A stretch of 64,000 nt of DNA, taken from positions 558,001 to 622,000 of the forward strand of contig NW_026870038.1 in NCBI RefSeq assembly GCF_029168945.1, in the 5' to 3' direction. Made by a program: the position numbers and the translations under genes. The notes beneath the pieces were generated by a model that searched no databases, was not told the origin of the DNA, and was given only the letters and a program-made list of their open reading frames with translations. Numbering within the stretch: position 1 is the first letter of the stretch; each line of letters opens with the position of its first letter. Positions 23,112 to 35,075 of the stretch are shown in pieces. The stretch comes from Cannabis sativa (Eukaryota > Streptophyta > Magnoliopsida > Rosales > Cannabaceae).

Positions 23112-25740
23112 TCAGGTTAGATTGGAAGGTAGAGAACCATTCCAAGTACATTTATTGTCTAATCCTAATCCTGTTTTGGCATGGAGATGAGCTATCTTAT
23201 TACAATCCCTTGGTACATAAATTACAGACAGGTTAAGACTGAACAACAATGAATTCTTAATACAATTAACAACATCACTAAGAACAGAATTATTACAATA
23301 AGAGTTGTAAATTTTATCGATCACACTTTGACAATCCGAGGCAATAGCCGAAATAGGAAGCTTAACTGCTTGAATCCACTCAAGGGCTGTAAGGATTGCT
23401 TTGCCTTCTGCCACCTCAAGGGAAACTACACCAGAACATGGAGTCATTGTTATTTTGTATTTTTAATAATACTCATTTGATATATATATTTTATAACGAA
23501 AATAATTGTACAAAACAAACCAAAGTCTAAGCCACTAATCTATGAGCACTAACATTAGTAAGTCTAAAAATCCAAAGTACAACGAAATTAGGAAAAGATT
23601 CAAGAACGGGAAAAGATGAAGGAAAAAAATCAGGTGGCTTATGAATCCACCACACCACAAAATCAAAACTAAGTCCGTCGCTACAAATATTTCAAGGACT
23701 AGATAACCAAATTTGTCTAGCCAAAGAATAGTAACAGAATAGATGAAGCAGATAATATTCACGACACTACAAATAATGCAATTTAAACCATTGCCAAAAA
23801 GCTTGGAGACGATGTCCTATTGGCAACATATTTCTTCCCAACTTCCATAAGAAAACTTTAGTTCTTCATGAATTGGGGCCTTCTAGAGGACCTTCTAGAT
23901 CTCATTGCAAGGGCTTACTCTTGAGGAAACCAAAAATCTATAGGCGTGTTTCACCGAGAAGCTTCCATCAACAATATCTTTTCAAATTAACATATCTTTA
24001 CTCTCAGGAGGGAGGCTTTTAATGAGATGAGAGGGCCCACAAAATCTCGACACAAACTTCGCCCATGCACTGGCACCCACCAGTTGCCATTCACCAAAAG
24101 CATAGCAGACAAGAAAGCTATACACCATCTTGAACCCATGGATTGAAAGAAGCTACCTCCATATCAGGTAGACTTTCGATACAAAGACACCATATAGATC
24201 TTTAATTGCGAGGTCATCACAATGAGGGTTTCTTCCACACATTGCAAATGCAGCCCACTATCTCAGCGCTCTTAAACTTTTTGCTCTGATACGACTTGTT
24301 GGACCCCGCTACCTCACCTTCTCCCACATTAGTATGATATTGTCGGCTTTGGGCCTAACCCCTCACGGTTTTTTTTTGGGCACCTTCCCAAAATGCCTCA
24401 TACTAATGGATAAGATGGAACACCTTACATACCCATAATTCTTTCCATTCCTAGCCAATGTGGGACTTTAGTTGCATTCCCAATAATCTTCAAACCGCAG
24501 CCTAGCCCTCTTTCTCTACTTCTCTTCTTCTAGCTTCAAACAAAGCCCTCCATACCCGAACCTGTACAGCCAAATAAACACCAGAAAAATAGTGACAGCA
24601 AAGATCTAAAATGATATTTGTTAGTTATTGAAAAGAGACCCGAAAATAGAGGCAGAAAAATAATAGCAAGATGACAAAGAGATTGATTTCGGAGTTCCCC
24701 TCAAAATCAAGGGTACATCTCCGTCAAGCTTCCTTCGAAGATGCTTGATTCTTCACTATCCATGTCAAAAACGATTACAAAGAGTTGGAGATTCCTAACC
24801 ACAATTTTAGTAGGTAATCTCAAGCTTTTTCTCTCTTTTCTTCTTTTATTTTTCTGGTTTTATTACAAATAAATCTCTCTAACTCTCTCTGTTTTTCCCT
24901 CTTATTTTTTGAGGTTGTTTCTTCATGAAATGGCTGCTGCAACACTCTTTGGCTGATCTGAAAATGCCACACGAAATGGGCAGGTTGACCCCTTTATTTA
25001 TAGTGTTGTTGTTGATTGTGATGTGTTGTGTTTTGAGCTAAGAAAACAGTTAGAAAACTGTTATGATTTTTCCTTGTGTTGCTGAAAGTTTGTTGGAGTC
25101 TTGAGAAGTTGTTATTAATTTCTTGTATAGTAAAGAGCTAAAAGATTTAAGCCTATGAAAACAGAACCGACTACTCCAAGAGTTATAATGGTCTGTTGAG
25201 ACTAGTAAAAAATCTTACTTTATTTTTTCTTGTAACTTGTTTAAGGCATTTTCCCATGTGACAGTTAGTATGGAGATTTATCCAACACTCTATAATGGTC
25301 CCAAGACAATCACGAGACCCAAGGTGTATTCTACAGATTAATCAAATTCCCATCTCGCACAAGGAAACAACTATGGTATCTAATAAGCTCCCTAGAGGTC
25401 ATAATTTCCCGGGCCACAAAAGAAGCATTGGAGGGTAAAGTGAGATTTTAAAAATTAACTCCTAATTTACAGTATTTAGCACATAAATTTTTGCACCAAA
25501 AGAAATCACTATTAGAAGCCAAACACCATCCTAATTTTGATATCAGGGCAACATTAAGATCCCATAATTGTTTAAAACCTAGGCTCACATTCTCTTTAGG
25601 ACAACATATAGACTCCGAGTTAGTGAGAGCCAAGAATCTAGACCTCTTAGTAGCCCCAGTCCACCAAAATCTCCTAACTAGCTTATTAAGATCATCACAA
25701 AGTCAATTCGAGAGCAAGAAAGTGGGCATACTATAAATAG
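23112..25740 (-). pseudogene. LINE ORF2 relic (RT C-terminus, zf-RVT region, RNase H), interrupted
   Basis: Read on the minus strand, fragments occur in the order expected for a plant non-LTR retrotransposon. First comes the RT thumb region (SLGFKQLWDLNVALISKLGW, about 25.5-25.6 kb). Next is a DGNLINL...TPWVSWLSWD segment near 25.3 kb. Then, past an LTR insertion, comes the zf-RVT region (DGSFSVKHAYRF-like, about 23.95 kb). Last is an RNase H-like domain (23112-23447) with SDCQSVIDKIYNS and a C-terminal PRDCNKIAHLHAK motif. Multiple stops and frameshifts make it dead. Confidence 0.75.
24297..25287 (-). mobile_element. Copia-type LTR with adjacent primer-binding site, inside the LINE relic
   Basis: On the minus strand a 991-bp segment starts TGTTGGATAAATC at 25287 and ends GGTCCAACA at 24297. 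It has a TATA box (CACTATAAATAAAGG, about 25 kb). Two bases after the CCAACA end comes TCGTATCAGAGC, one mismatch from TGGTATCAGAGC, the initiator-Met tRNA primer site of plant copia elements. This marks it as a 5' LTR plus primer site. No retroelement internal domain follows; LINE-like sequence resumes. The flanking 5 bp do not match, so it is likely a truncated or rearranged copy. Confidence 0.65.
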
Positions 25741-26079
25741 GAAAACTCTACACCATAAATTTGATCAAGGTAGATAAGAATACTCATTTGATACTTCATA
25801 TTTGAAAACCATACATATTTGTTACTCTAAATTCAATTTTTTTTTTATGTATCATAAATTCAAATAATAAAATAATATTTAGTACTCTAAATTTAATTTT
25901 TAATTTTTTATGTATCATAAATTTAAATAATAAAATTTTACCAATTTCTTAATTATATGAGCTATAAATTCAAATTTAATTATTTAACAACCGTTTAGTC
26001 ATGTTATTATATTAATAAAATTTTATTTATCATTTTCTTTTTGACAAATTATTTATCAAATATATAAAATTTTAAAAGA
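25741..26079. repeat. AT-rich DNA with a short tandem duplication
   Basis: A unit of roughly 77 bp containing TATGTATCATAAATT(C/T)AAATAATAAAAT is repeated at about 25820-25950. There is no coding content. Confidence 0.45.
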
Positions 26080-27535
26080 ATATTAGCGACAAAATTATCT
26101 AAACTCTATGATTAGTGACACTTAACTACATAAACTAATTTTTTGGTATTAAAACCCTTCAATATTAGCTATTTACCCATTTCGTTCAAAAGACTCTATT
26201 AAGTGCCACGGTAGACATGTCACATTGTACACGTAATAAATTTTTAGTGGGAAATATTGGCGACAAAACTATCTAAACTCTATGATTAGTGTCACTTAAC
26301 CACATCAATCCAATTTTTTGGTGGTAAAATCCTCTAAATCTCACTTTTGTTAGCTCTTTACCTATTCCATTCAAAAGACTCTATTAGGTATTCGACAAAT
26401 TTTTAGTAGAAGATATTGGCGATAAAACTACCTGAACTCTATAATTAATGACAATTAATCACATAAACTGATTTTTTAGTGGTAAAACCCTCAAAATCTC
26501 ACTTTAGTTATTTACCCCTTTTGTCCAAAAAATTCTGTTAAGTGCCATAGTAGACATGTCACAGTGTACTCGTAGCAAATTTTTGTAGTCCACATAATTT
26601 TAATTGATTAAATATTTTTAAAGATTATAAATAAATCAAAAATCAAAAATATTTTTTCTTTTTATTTTTTTCCTCTTCGTCTCTTTCTTTTATATATTTC
26701 TCCCTGCAACCCTAATTTCCACCCACACTCCCTCTCTCTTTCGTTCTCCTTCTCGCACAGCTCCGGCAAGTCACCTCTGACCGCCTTCAACCCAAACAAA
26801 CCACAAAAACGACTTCCCAACCTTACAAACACAACCAACCATTCAGCCTCTCTCTAAGCCTCGAGACCCAACTCTCCTTTGAAGTTTCTCTTTCTCGCCT
26901 CGACCTCGCCAGATTTGATTCTCCCTCTCCCGCAACTCCTCATCAATACCACTGCAGTTGGAGGGATTCTCTGGGTTCGCTGGTTCATGCCTGGGTTCGT
27001 TGTGGTCTGGTGGGTTCATCACAAAAGAAGAAGAAAGAACGAGGGAAGGGAAATCTAATGGTTCCAATCATAGAGTACTCAAAATAGCATTTGAACGAAA
27101 GGGATATATAGCTAATAGAAGTTTAGTTTGTAAGATTTTGCCAATAAAAAATCAATTTATGTGGTTAAGCGTTACTAATTATAGAATTTAGGTAGTTTTG
27201 CCAGTCAATATTTCCTACTAAAAATTTACCACGTGTACACTGTGATATGTCCACCGTGGCACCTAACAGAGCCTTTTGAACGGAATGCATAAATAACTAA
27301 CAGAAGTGAGATTTAAAGAATTTTACCACTAAAAAATTAGTTTATGTGGTTAAGTGTCACTAATCATAGAATTTAGATAGTTTTGCCGGCAATATCCTCC
27401 ACTAAAAATTTGCTACGTGTACATTGTGGTATATCCACCGTGACACTTAACAGAGCTTTTTGAACACGAGTAATAGCTAACAAAAGTGACATTTAAAAAA
27501 CTTTACTACCAAAAATATGTAATTTTGTCATCAAT
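26080..27535. mobile_element. Long inverted-repeat element with tandem arms (possible Pack-MULE)
   Basis: The left arm (26080-26590) has three diverged direct copies, about 160-175 bp each, of a unit starting GCGACAAAACTATCTAAACT and including TAGACATGTCACA. The right arm (about 27085-27535) holds the same unit in inverse orientation (AATTTAGATAGTTTTGCC, GTGATATGTCCACCGTGG). The centre (26.6-27.08 kb) is markedly less AT-rich and pyrimidine-rich (CTCCCTCTCTCTTTCG), like a captured 5'UTR/coding piece. Long inverted arms with captured sequence suggest a Mutator-like Pack-MULE or fold-back element. No target duplication was resolved. Confidence 0.55.
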
Positions 27536-27550
27536 ATCCAAATTTTAAAA

Positions 27551-28259
27551 GGAAAATTTGAAAAAATATGCATAAAATACTTTAATTTTTTTTCCCTAAT
27601 CTAATACATTTTAAAATTTAAAAAATATGACCACTTTACAATAAACCCAAAAATACCCCTCTCATTTTCAAACCTCAACTCTCTCTCTTCCTCTATCTCT
27701 CTCGGTTTTCTCTCACCATCTCACCCTCACCAACCCTCTTTTTTTTTCTTTTTTTTTTTCCGTCGGATGTGATTTGGGCAAAATCTGGATTTGGGGTTTG
27801 ATTTCGTCAGGCCCGATGTAGCTCGATGCAGGCCCGATGCCGGTCCGATGGTAACACAAAAAATTGAGGGAGACAAAGGCCCGATAGTGGGCCCGATGGT
27901 GGGCCCAATGCATGTGTAAAAAAAATAGAATTTGATATGGCTCGATGGGCCCGATGGTGGGCCCGATGGAGCCCGATTGTATGTGTAAAAAAATAGAATT
28001 TAATATGGCCCGATGGGTCCGATGGGCACGATGGGCCCGATGGTGGGCCCGATAGTGGGCCCGATGGTTGGCCCGATAGTGGGCCCGATGGGGCCCGATG
28101 GTCTACAGTGTAGTGAAAGAGAGAAGAAAAGAGAGGGGGTAATGTAAATGGGGGTATTTTAGGAATATTATAAAATGTGTCATATCCCACAAATATCAAA
28201 TATTATAAGTTTAAGGAAAAAATTTCAAGAATATGTAAGCATAAAAAATCAAATTTCCC
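27551..28259. mobile_element. Inverted-repeat element carrying a GGGCCCGATGGT minisatellite
   Basis: The outer ~110 bp are imperfect inverted repeats. The left begins GGAAAATTTGA; the right end read in reverse begins GGGAAATTTGA; both continue to AAAATACCCC. TTTTAAAA flanks both ends (27543-27550 and 28260-28267), a possible 8-bp target duplication, although it is itself palindromic. The interior (about 27.80-28.10 kb) is a GC-richer minisatellite of GGGCCCGATGGT and variants. The long ORFs across it are repeat artefacts. Confidence 0.6.
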
Positions 28260-28439
28260 TTTTAAAATACAAGAGATACTAAATGAACGATAAAAATACC
28301 TAAATTAAAAATTACTTTTTTTTGGAACAATTGACAAATAAAAATTGAATCAATATCATATATTTAATAATTATATTACATAAACATAGCTTCAAATAAA
28401 AAAAACAAATTCTCTTTATTTTTTTTCCGTTTTAAATTT

Positions 28440-28854
28440 TGGATACTTAAATAACATGTCTACCCTAAATGTTATTTATACATTGCATATTATTAGTAAT
28501 AACAATTCGTGTTGAGATTTTAAATTTACTAAAAAATTACTAACCCGAACATAATTTGTGACACAAAAAATTTATAAAACACAAACACGAACACAATTCA
28601 AATGAATTTTGTGTCATGTCGAAACTACAAAATCATATGTCGTGTTGGCAAATTGTAAGCTAAATTGTTATTTTTAGTGTCATCAAATTATATTTGTGTG
28701 GAGCTCTTAAATTTATTTTAGATGTCTAACACAAACACAATCCATGACACGAATAATTTATAAACACAAACACGACCTGAATAATTTTCATGTTGTCCTG
28801 AACTCATAAAATATCAACTCGTGTTCGTATCGAACCCACCGATTGCCACCCCTA
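28440..28854. mobile_element. hAT-like repeat, one end recognisable
   Basis: The right end is GATTGCCACCCCTA (ending 28854), sharing the CACCCCTA terminus with the hAT element at 16767-17169. The interior has repeated ACACGAACACAA / GTGTCATG variants, as in a widespread plant repeat of this kind. The left terminus and target duplication are not visible. Confidence 0.5.
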
Positions 28855-29871
28855 AATATGTGTCCAAATTCCAATTGATTTTTATTTTTCTTTTGAAATC
28901 ATTTGTACAATTGAATTCATATCAATGTACATATCAATGTAAATAAGTGAAAAAGAAAGAGAAAAATAAAGATATAAAAGCGTGGTCAAAACTGCCCAAC
29001 CCTCACGGCAAGCAAGTTACTTCCTATATAAAGCTAAAAATATCACAAATCACAACGGAAATTCTTAGCTCATAATAACCAAAATTCCAAGAGTGAGAGC
29101 TTCCATCATTTTCAACGACTTAAACGAAAGAAAATGAAAAACAATCGAAATAGAAATATAGAAATAGAATATCTTCAATGTTAATTTTTTTTAATACAAT
29201 TTTAAGTCAAAGTTTGAAGCAATGACTTAATAAACAAACAAAGAAGAAGAAGAAGAGTAAACTAAAACAAATCTAAATCTAAATCTAAAACCAAATCATG
29301 GAGCATTTTCAGTATTAGTAGCTATAGTATTAAAGAAAGCATTTATATTTAAATCTATAGAGTATTATTAATAGGAGACTTTATGAAAAAACAAATGTTT
29401 TCTAATATAGGTTTTCACAATTATTAAGAGTTGTTTGATATTATCTATATTATATATCTTTGTCATCAATTAAAATATGATCAATTGTTTATTATTTTTG
29501 TAATTAATACAGAGATTACAATAATGAAAGGGCATATGTTACACAGCCTGGTTATTAAGCATATACAACACGTGACATAATTAGGACCTTAAATAATTAA
29601 TTTAATAAATAAATAAAATATAATAAAGACAGATAGATCATATAGATCTTACCTACTACAATTGTCCACAAGTCATATCCTTTTTTTTTTTGGTGCTGAT
29701 TTGTGAACTCATTAATCATTATTTGTTGTTCTCTCATTTTTTCACCCTATTTTATTATTTAATCTTTTCTTGCATAAAGGGAATTAATTTGGTATTACTA
29801 TATATTATTTCTTTTCTAACCCAAAGCATGGGTTGGAGCCCACTTGAAACAAAGTAAGGGAACATGATAAC
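28855..29871. other. Intergenic DNA downstream of the TFIIIC90 gene
   Basis: No gene is seen. The stretch nearest 29871 is presumably 3'UTR of the minus-strand TFIIIC90 gene. Confidence 0.5.
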
Positions 29872-32800
29872 TTACACAGGAGATGCAGATAGCAGAAAAT
29901 CTGGCAGTTGTCTTTGTAGTACTATTCCACAAAATGGACACAATGGCTTTGGAGATGCATTGTTCAAGGCCGTTGAAGACTTTAAATCGAATGAAGGGTA
30001 TCCGGGCAATGTGAAAAGAGTTTCGGGTGGTAGTGTGGAAGTTCTTCTGTGACAACATATGCAAAACCATGTTGGGATTGTAAGACAAACCTCCATAGAA
30101 ACAGAACAACGAGCTAGTTTGTGTCCCTGACCGATACTTTCGCAATGTGCGAATTCTGGAGATTTAAATGGAACTGGAGCTGAACAATAGCAACACTCCT
30201 CCTCCGTTGCATTTTTGCTTGATTGAAGCCTATAAATGTAGCAGTCATTTTTAGTGTTGAAAAAGTTGAAGGCAGTGAGAAATTTAGACATAGTAAAATC
30301 AAGCAGTTTAAGGAAAATAATAAAGTACCTCTTCTCATGCTTTTGAACCTCTGATGCTAGGACTATTAACGGATCATGTACATAATCACGATTAAGCGCA
30401 ACCCATTGTTGCATTTGTGCTAACCCAACAGGAAACCGATTTCCAGGAGGAGATGAAAGTGAGGTTGATGGATTAGAGAGCAGACTAACACAAGTAGAAA
30501 AGTTCAAACCTATAAGTCTCTCACGGAGTTCTCTTTCGCTGCTCAAAAGCAGCTTAATCCAAATAATCAGTTTCTCATCTGAGCAATCTAGTTCTTTAAG
30601 GTTCTCTAATTTGCTATTAATTTGGTCAGCTTTCAGCTCTGATAGCATAACCCTTCTACAAATAATATTCAGCAGGTGTAGCTGGCGAGAAGAAAGCTTT
30701 GAAAAGATCCTCGGGATATGCAACAAAATCTTTTCAGTAGAATGGTACTTATTAGATCCGATATAAGAAATTGAGAGCCACTTGATCAGTATATGTTCTA
30801 CATACTTTGCTGCAAAGCGCTTAAAAGCCAGTAACCCTGCTACTATATCCCAAACAATGATAGGTTTGCTTGGACATTCATACTGTTTCAAAGACCACAG
30901 AATATTGACCTCCCAAGAACTCAACTCCTTTACGGGAATACCAGGAAGAGCGAAGGTTGAGGAGTTATTTGATAAAACAGATACTTCTTGTGCACCAATC
31001 CAGAAGAACTCAACAGCAGCCTTTTGAGTCCTGGCATGTTTTTTCAAGAAATTAGCTAAGGCAAATAAAAGGAAACCTGCAGCTTTATTTTCCAGTATGA
31101 ATGTTGTTATTTTAGTTTTAGTTTGTTATCTTTCCTGATCATTTCCATAGCAAGCTGACTCTTTGTCCTCTTGCAGTCATGATCAAGGCTTTTGCTGAAT
31201 AGCAGCTTTAAGTCGAAATTGCATTCTCTCACTCCCTGCAATTTATTATTTCATTTTTTACTTAGGTAAATATTAGCTAATCAACATTCCCTATCTTCCT
31301 TGACACTTAATTTCCGAAACAAACCAGAAAGCTTGACCCTTTATATCTTTGTTTCAGTTTTTACTGAATTAAATGATTTCCATTATTTCTCAAGCTGATT
31401 CTTAAGTTTAAGTTCCTATATTTCTACACCAACAAAATTTACAGATATAGATAGCATTATTATGCCTTCAAAGTGTTTTTTTTTTTTACCTTTTCTGGTA
31501 CATTGGATCCAATAAATCTTCATCGAAATTGCGAATCTACAAGGTTTAAGAATAAACATTTTAGTGTTCTTTTCAGTCTACAACTTTAACATTTGAGAAA
31601 AAAAAAATGGAACTGCTGGAAATTATTATAATAAGTAGTGGCACTGTAGATGTCATTATACTCCATTCCAATAATTAACTGAAACATAACAGCATTACCA
31701 TCCTACTTAGTAATAACACATGTAAAGGGCACAAGGTTTATGTCATACCATAGCAATCACTAGATTTCCAGGAGAGACTGCAACACCAAAGCATGACGCA
31801 TATGTATGTGAAAGCTGCAAGTGCATTTTCACACTTGTAAACCAAATAAAGAGTTTCACAGAAATGAAGGGAAAAGGGGAATGTAAGGATGGTAACATAC
31901 TTCTGATGGGCTTCTCAAGCGAGGAGTGTTGGAAGGAAGTGGTACTTCAGATAGAACATCATTACTCCAAATCCAACACCGAACATAATTATCCTAATAG
32001 CACTTGAATTTGTTAGCCAAACATTAAGATACATTTCACTAATTTATGATTATGACATCAACATTTATGTGTATAACATATATTTCATATCAGTTTGTGT
32101 AAAGTAGTTAAAGAATGAATACATCATCAGTATACTTGTTCATTTATTACCAATGACACTTATATTATCAGAAATTCCACATCTACATAATTTTTTGACT
32201 AATCAGTCATGCACTACAAAGCTTCCCGTAGGAGTTACAATCATAAATGATATGTAGCTAGCAAAAGTAACATTTTTTTGACCCATCCAGCCCCGAACAA
32301 CCCATTCTTGGTAATCTATTTTTACTAGCTTTTATAAAATCTTTTCAATCTTGCTCTCAAGCATATAGCTAAACCATGACAAATTGAGTGATCAACTACA
32401 CAAATATTAAGTTAGCAAAAGAAAAAACTTTACAAATTTTAATTTATTCTTTGCCAAAGGTACTGCTATTTTTTACTGCAGAAAAAATTTCGAAGTCAAA
32501 GAATCATTCGAATTAAGTTGTGGTAATAATTTACATGTTGTAAAAAACAAAAGAAACAGAAAGGGTGATTATAATTGAAAAAAACATAACAAGGAAAAAA
32601 CATAACACAAAACTTCTAAACTCAAACTACCTGACTGCAGCTGTACAGACAACGTCCTTCGAAAGCCCAAGCTAAACCTGTAACCTAGTAATGCTTAAAA
32701 ACTTAATACACAGCTTTGACTAGAATTAAAATAAAAAACGTTCAAAAAGGAACTTACAATATTGTCATGTGAATCATACGAGCCAACTTTATCATATTTA

Positions 32801-35075
32801 CTATTCGATATGTCACAAATCCATACTTCAAAAATTCCAGATCCTTTTCCAACTGCCAAGAAAATTTTGTTTGAGGACTGAGCAGGTACAGTAAGTGAAA
32901 TTACTGAAACTGGGACATCATCATTTATAACCTATTAAAAAGACCATTTATCACAAAATGCTAACAATTAATAAGACAGAAGTAGACTTCTAAATATGAA
33001 AAAATTCAAGAGCTACATTACCTCTTTCAACAGGGAAAGGGAAGCATGATTAGCTTCGCTTGACTTCAACAATTGCTCATTATAAATCATCCATATCTTG
33101 ACACTGGAAAACAAAATAAAATAAAATATGAATGATAATTGATAACTACAACCAGCTGATGAGAATAAGTAATTTTATTTTCATCTAGTAAGACAATCTT
33201 TCAGACTTCAGACACAAAGTGAATCAAGGAATCAGACATGCCTGTGAAATCGATTGAGTTGCTGAATACATAAACAAGGCTACTCAGGGAAAGATGAAAC
33301 ATTGTGTTACAAATAATGCTAGGTTAATGGAACAAATCATAACAATTATACATTAAATATTACTTTCCGAATAAAAAAGATAAAAGAGAAATTACACATA
33401 TAATACGTAGATGAATTCTTGACCACACAAAATTTGCACATAAGAAAAGCCACAAAAAGATTTAAAGTGCTACCAACTCACCTCCCATCAGAACTTCCAG
33501 TAACCAATAAAAATAGAGGATTTGAAGATTCAGAATCAAGCAGTGCCCAACTAATTGCTGTAACCCATGAACCATGTGCCTGCAAGAGCCCCACAATAGT
33601 TGCAGTTGTTGGGACCCTACTGAGATCAATCGAGTAGCATTCGGGTACAGAAACTCTCCAAAGTGAGACTTTACCAGATTTCCCACCAACTGCGAGTAAA
33701 GACATGGATGAACCATTTTGAGGAATAGCACACATTTTGGGTGAAACCTGCAACACTGGTGACCAAGCAACCACAAGAGATGATAGTATTGCACTCCGGG
33801 TGGCATATTTATCAGCAGTTATGAGAGGCAGTGTGGACTTTTCGGGTATCTTCTTAAGAGAATTGGCCTTAGATTTTGATACAGAAACAATCTGCATACA
33901 ATTGCTTTCTTTTAATTGGCCAGTATCAGTCTCCAGCGCCTGAAATTAGTTAAGTAAAACAAGTAGAAAAACAGCTTTGAAAGAAAACATTAAAACAGAA
34001 CCATATTATTGAAACAATATAACTATTATCTAATGTCGGATACATTCTTAATCGATCTCCGTCGCTTACGTTGCTTTCTCAAAATGACATTTAAGCAGTC
34101 TTCATCAGAATCTACCTCTGTATCTAATTTCTGGTAAAATAAAATTAAAAAAAAAAAAAAGTTGCTCAATCAAATTTATCAAAACATAAAACCATCTAGA
34201 AACCATTGCCTCCCAAGATAAGATCAAACTTACATCAGATTCATTTGGAATAGATGCTTTTAACTCGCCATAGCTAGTACTTTCCAGATAATCATAAAGC
34301 TTAGCTGATATATCCATAACCTGAAGAAAAAAAAAACAAAATTTATCAAATTTCACTAATTTCACTAATTTGTTCATCTAAAATCTTTGACCTTAATCAC
34401 ATCATACCTCAATCCATTCAGCACAGAAATCACAAAAAGGTTGACGATATAGCTTAACACGTCCTTCAATGGTGCACACAGCAAGCAAGCATCTACATTG
34501 TAAGCACCAAATCAGTATACACAAATCCAATTCGATCACAGTAAAAGGTCAGAGAATGAGAGAATCAGTCTCTTACCCTGAATTTGGAGATAATCCAAGC
34601 GGCGACCATGAAATTGATCGAACACAAGGCCGAATGTCACGAGATATACTAGTCGGAAGCAAAGTATCTGATAACAAATCTAAAAAAAACAGAGACAAAG
34701 TTTGAAAACTGAAAAAAAAAAAAAAAAAAAAAAAGTGAGATAAGATTGATAATTAAACGCTGAAAAAAAATTTACCAGTACGATCAACAACACCGATTGG
34801 ATAAGGCTCGCCGGTTTCGATCGTGATAAGACCTCGAGGTTTAGAAGGCATTGCAGGACTCTGACAATGAAAGAACACAAAATGTAAGCATATCCATACA
34901 TACATTCATACATATATATAGTGAGAGAGAGAGAGAGAGGGAGTAGTAGTAGTAGTACGAGTATGGTGACGAGATGAGCAGAGGCGACGGCGATGAGGTT
35001 ATCGTCGGACCAAGCGAGGGCGTTGGGGTAGAAAGGCGAGGCAGATAAGGCGGCGGCCTGAAAGCGCGAGGCCAT
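29872..35075 (-). CDS. Transcription factor IIIC 90-kDa subunit homologue (GTF3C4-like)
   Basis: Predicted 865-residue subunit of TFIIIC, which recruits TFIIIB and RNA polymerase III to tRNA-type genes in the nucleus. Fifteen exons keep frame: 34959-35075, 34776-34860, 34577-34679, 34408-34492, 34234-34320, 34044-34130, 33482-33939, 33022-33103, 32758-32931, 32631-32684, 31901-31993, 31749-31814, 31490-31536, 30329-31030 and 29872-30229. The N-terminal half reads as a beta-propeller of the TFIIIC delta type (ALAWSDDNLIAVASAH at the start; later SLLAVGGKSGKVSLWRVS and FLAVGKGSGIFEVWICDI). The C terminus is a Cys-rich zinc-finger domain (EECCYCSAPVPF, WFCICCHR, LCPFCGIVL), as in the TFIIIC zinc-finger family. 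A basic patch RKQRKRRRS follows an acidic stretch near 34.1 kb. The exon 13/14 join was chosen to give DPMYQKRTQKAAVEFFW. It lies in tandem with the SR gene. Confidence 0.88.

Noticed and set aside
26843..27067. ORFs on both strands in the centre of the inverted-repeat element
   Set aside because: Possible captured sequence, but I cannot show it is coding; treated as part of the mobile element.
27807..28199. 130-residue ORF with Gly-Pro-Ser/Ala-His-His repeats
   Set aside because: It is a translation of the GGGCCCGATGGT minisatellite.
31077..31250. Possible extra exon with FDLKLLFSKSLDHDCKRTK
   Set aside because: It cannot be joined in frame to exon 13, whereas 31490-31536 joined to 30329-31030 gives a continuous protein.
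33462..33806. Second long minus-strand ORF in the TFIIIC90 region
   Set aside because: It overlaps exon 7 in another frame and lacks any family match, while the chosen frame joins all exons.
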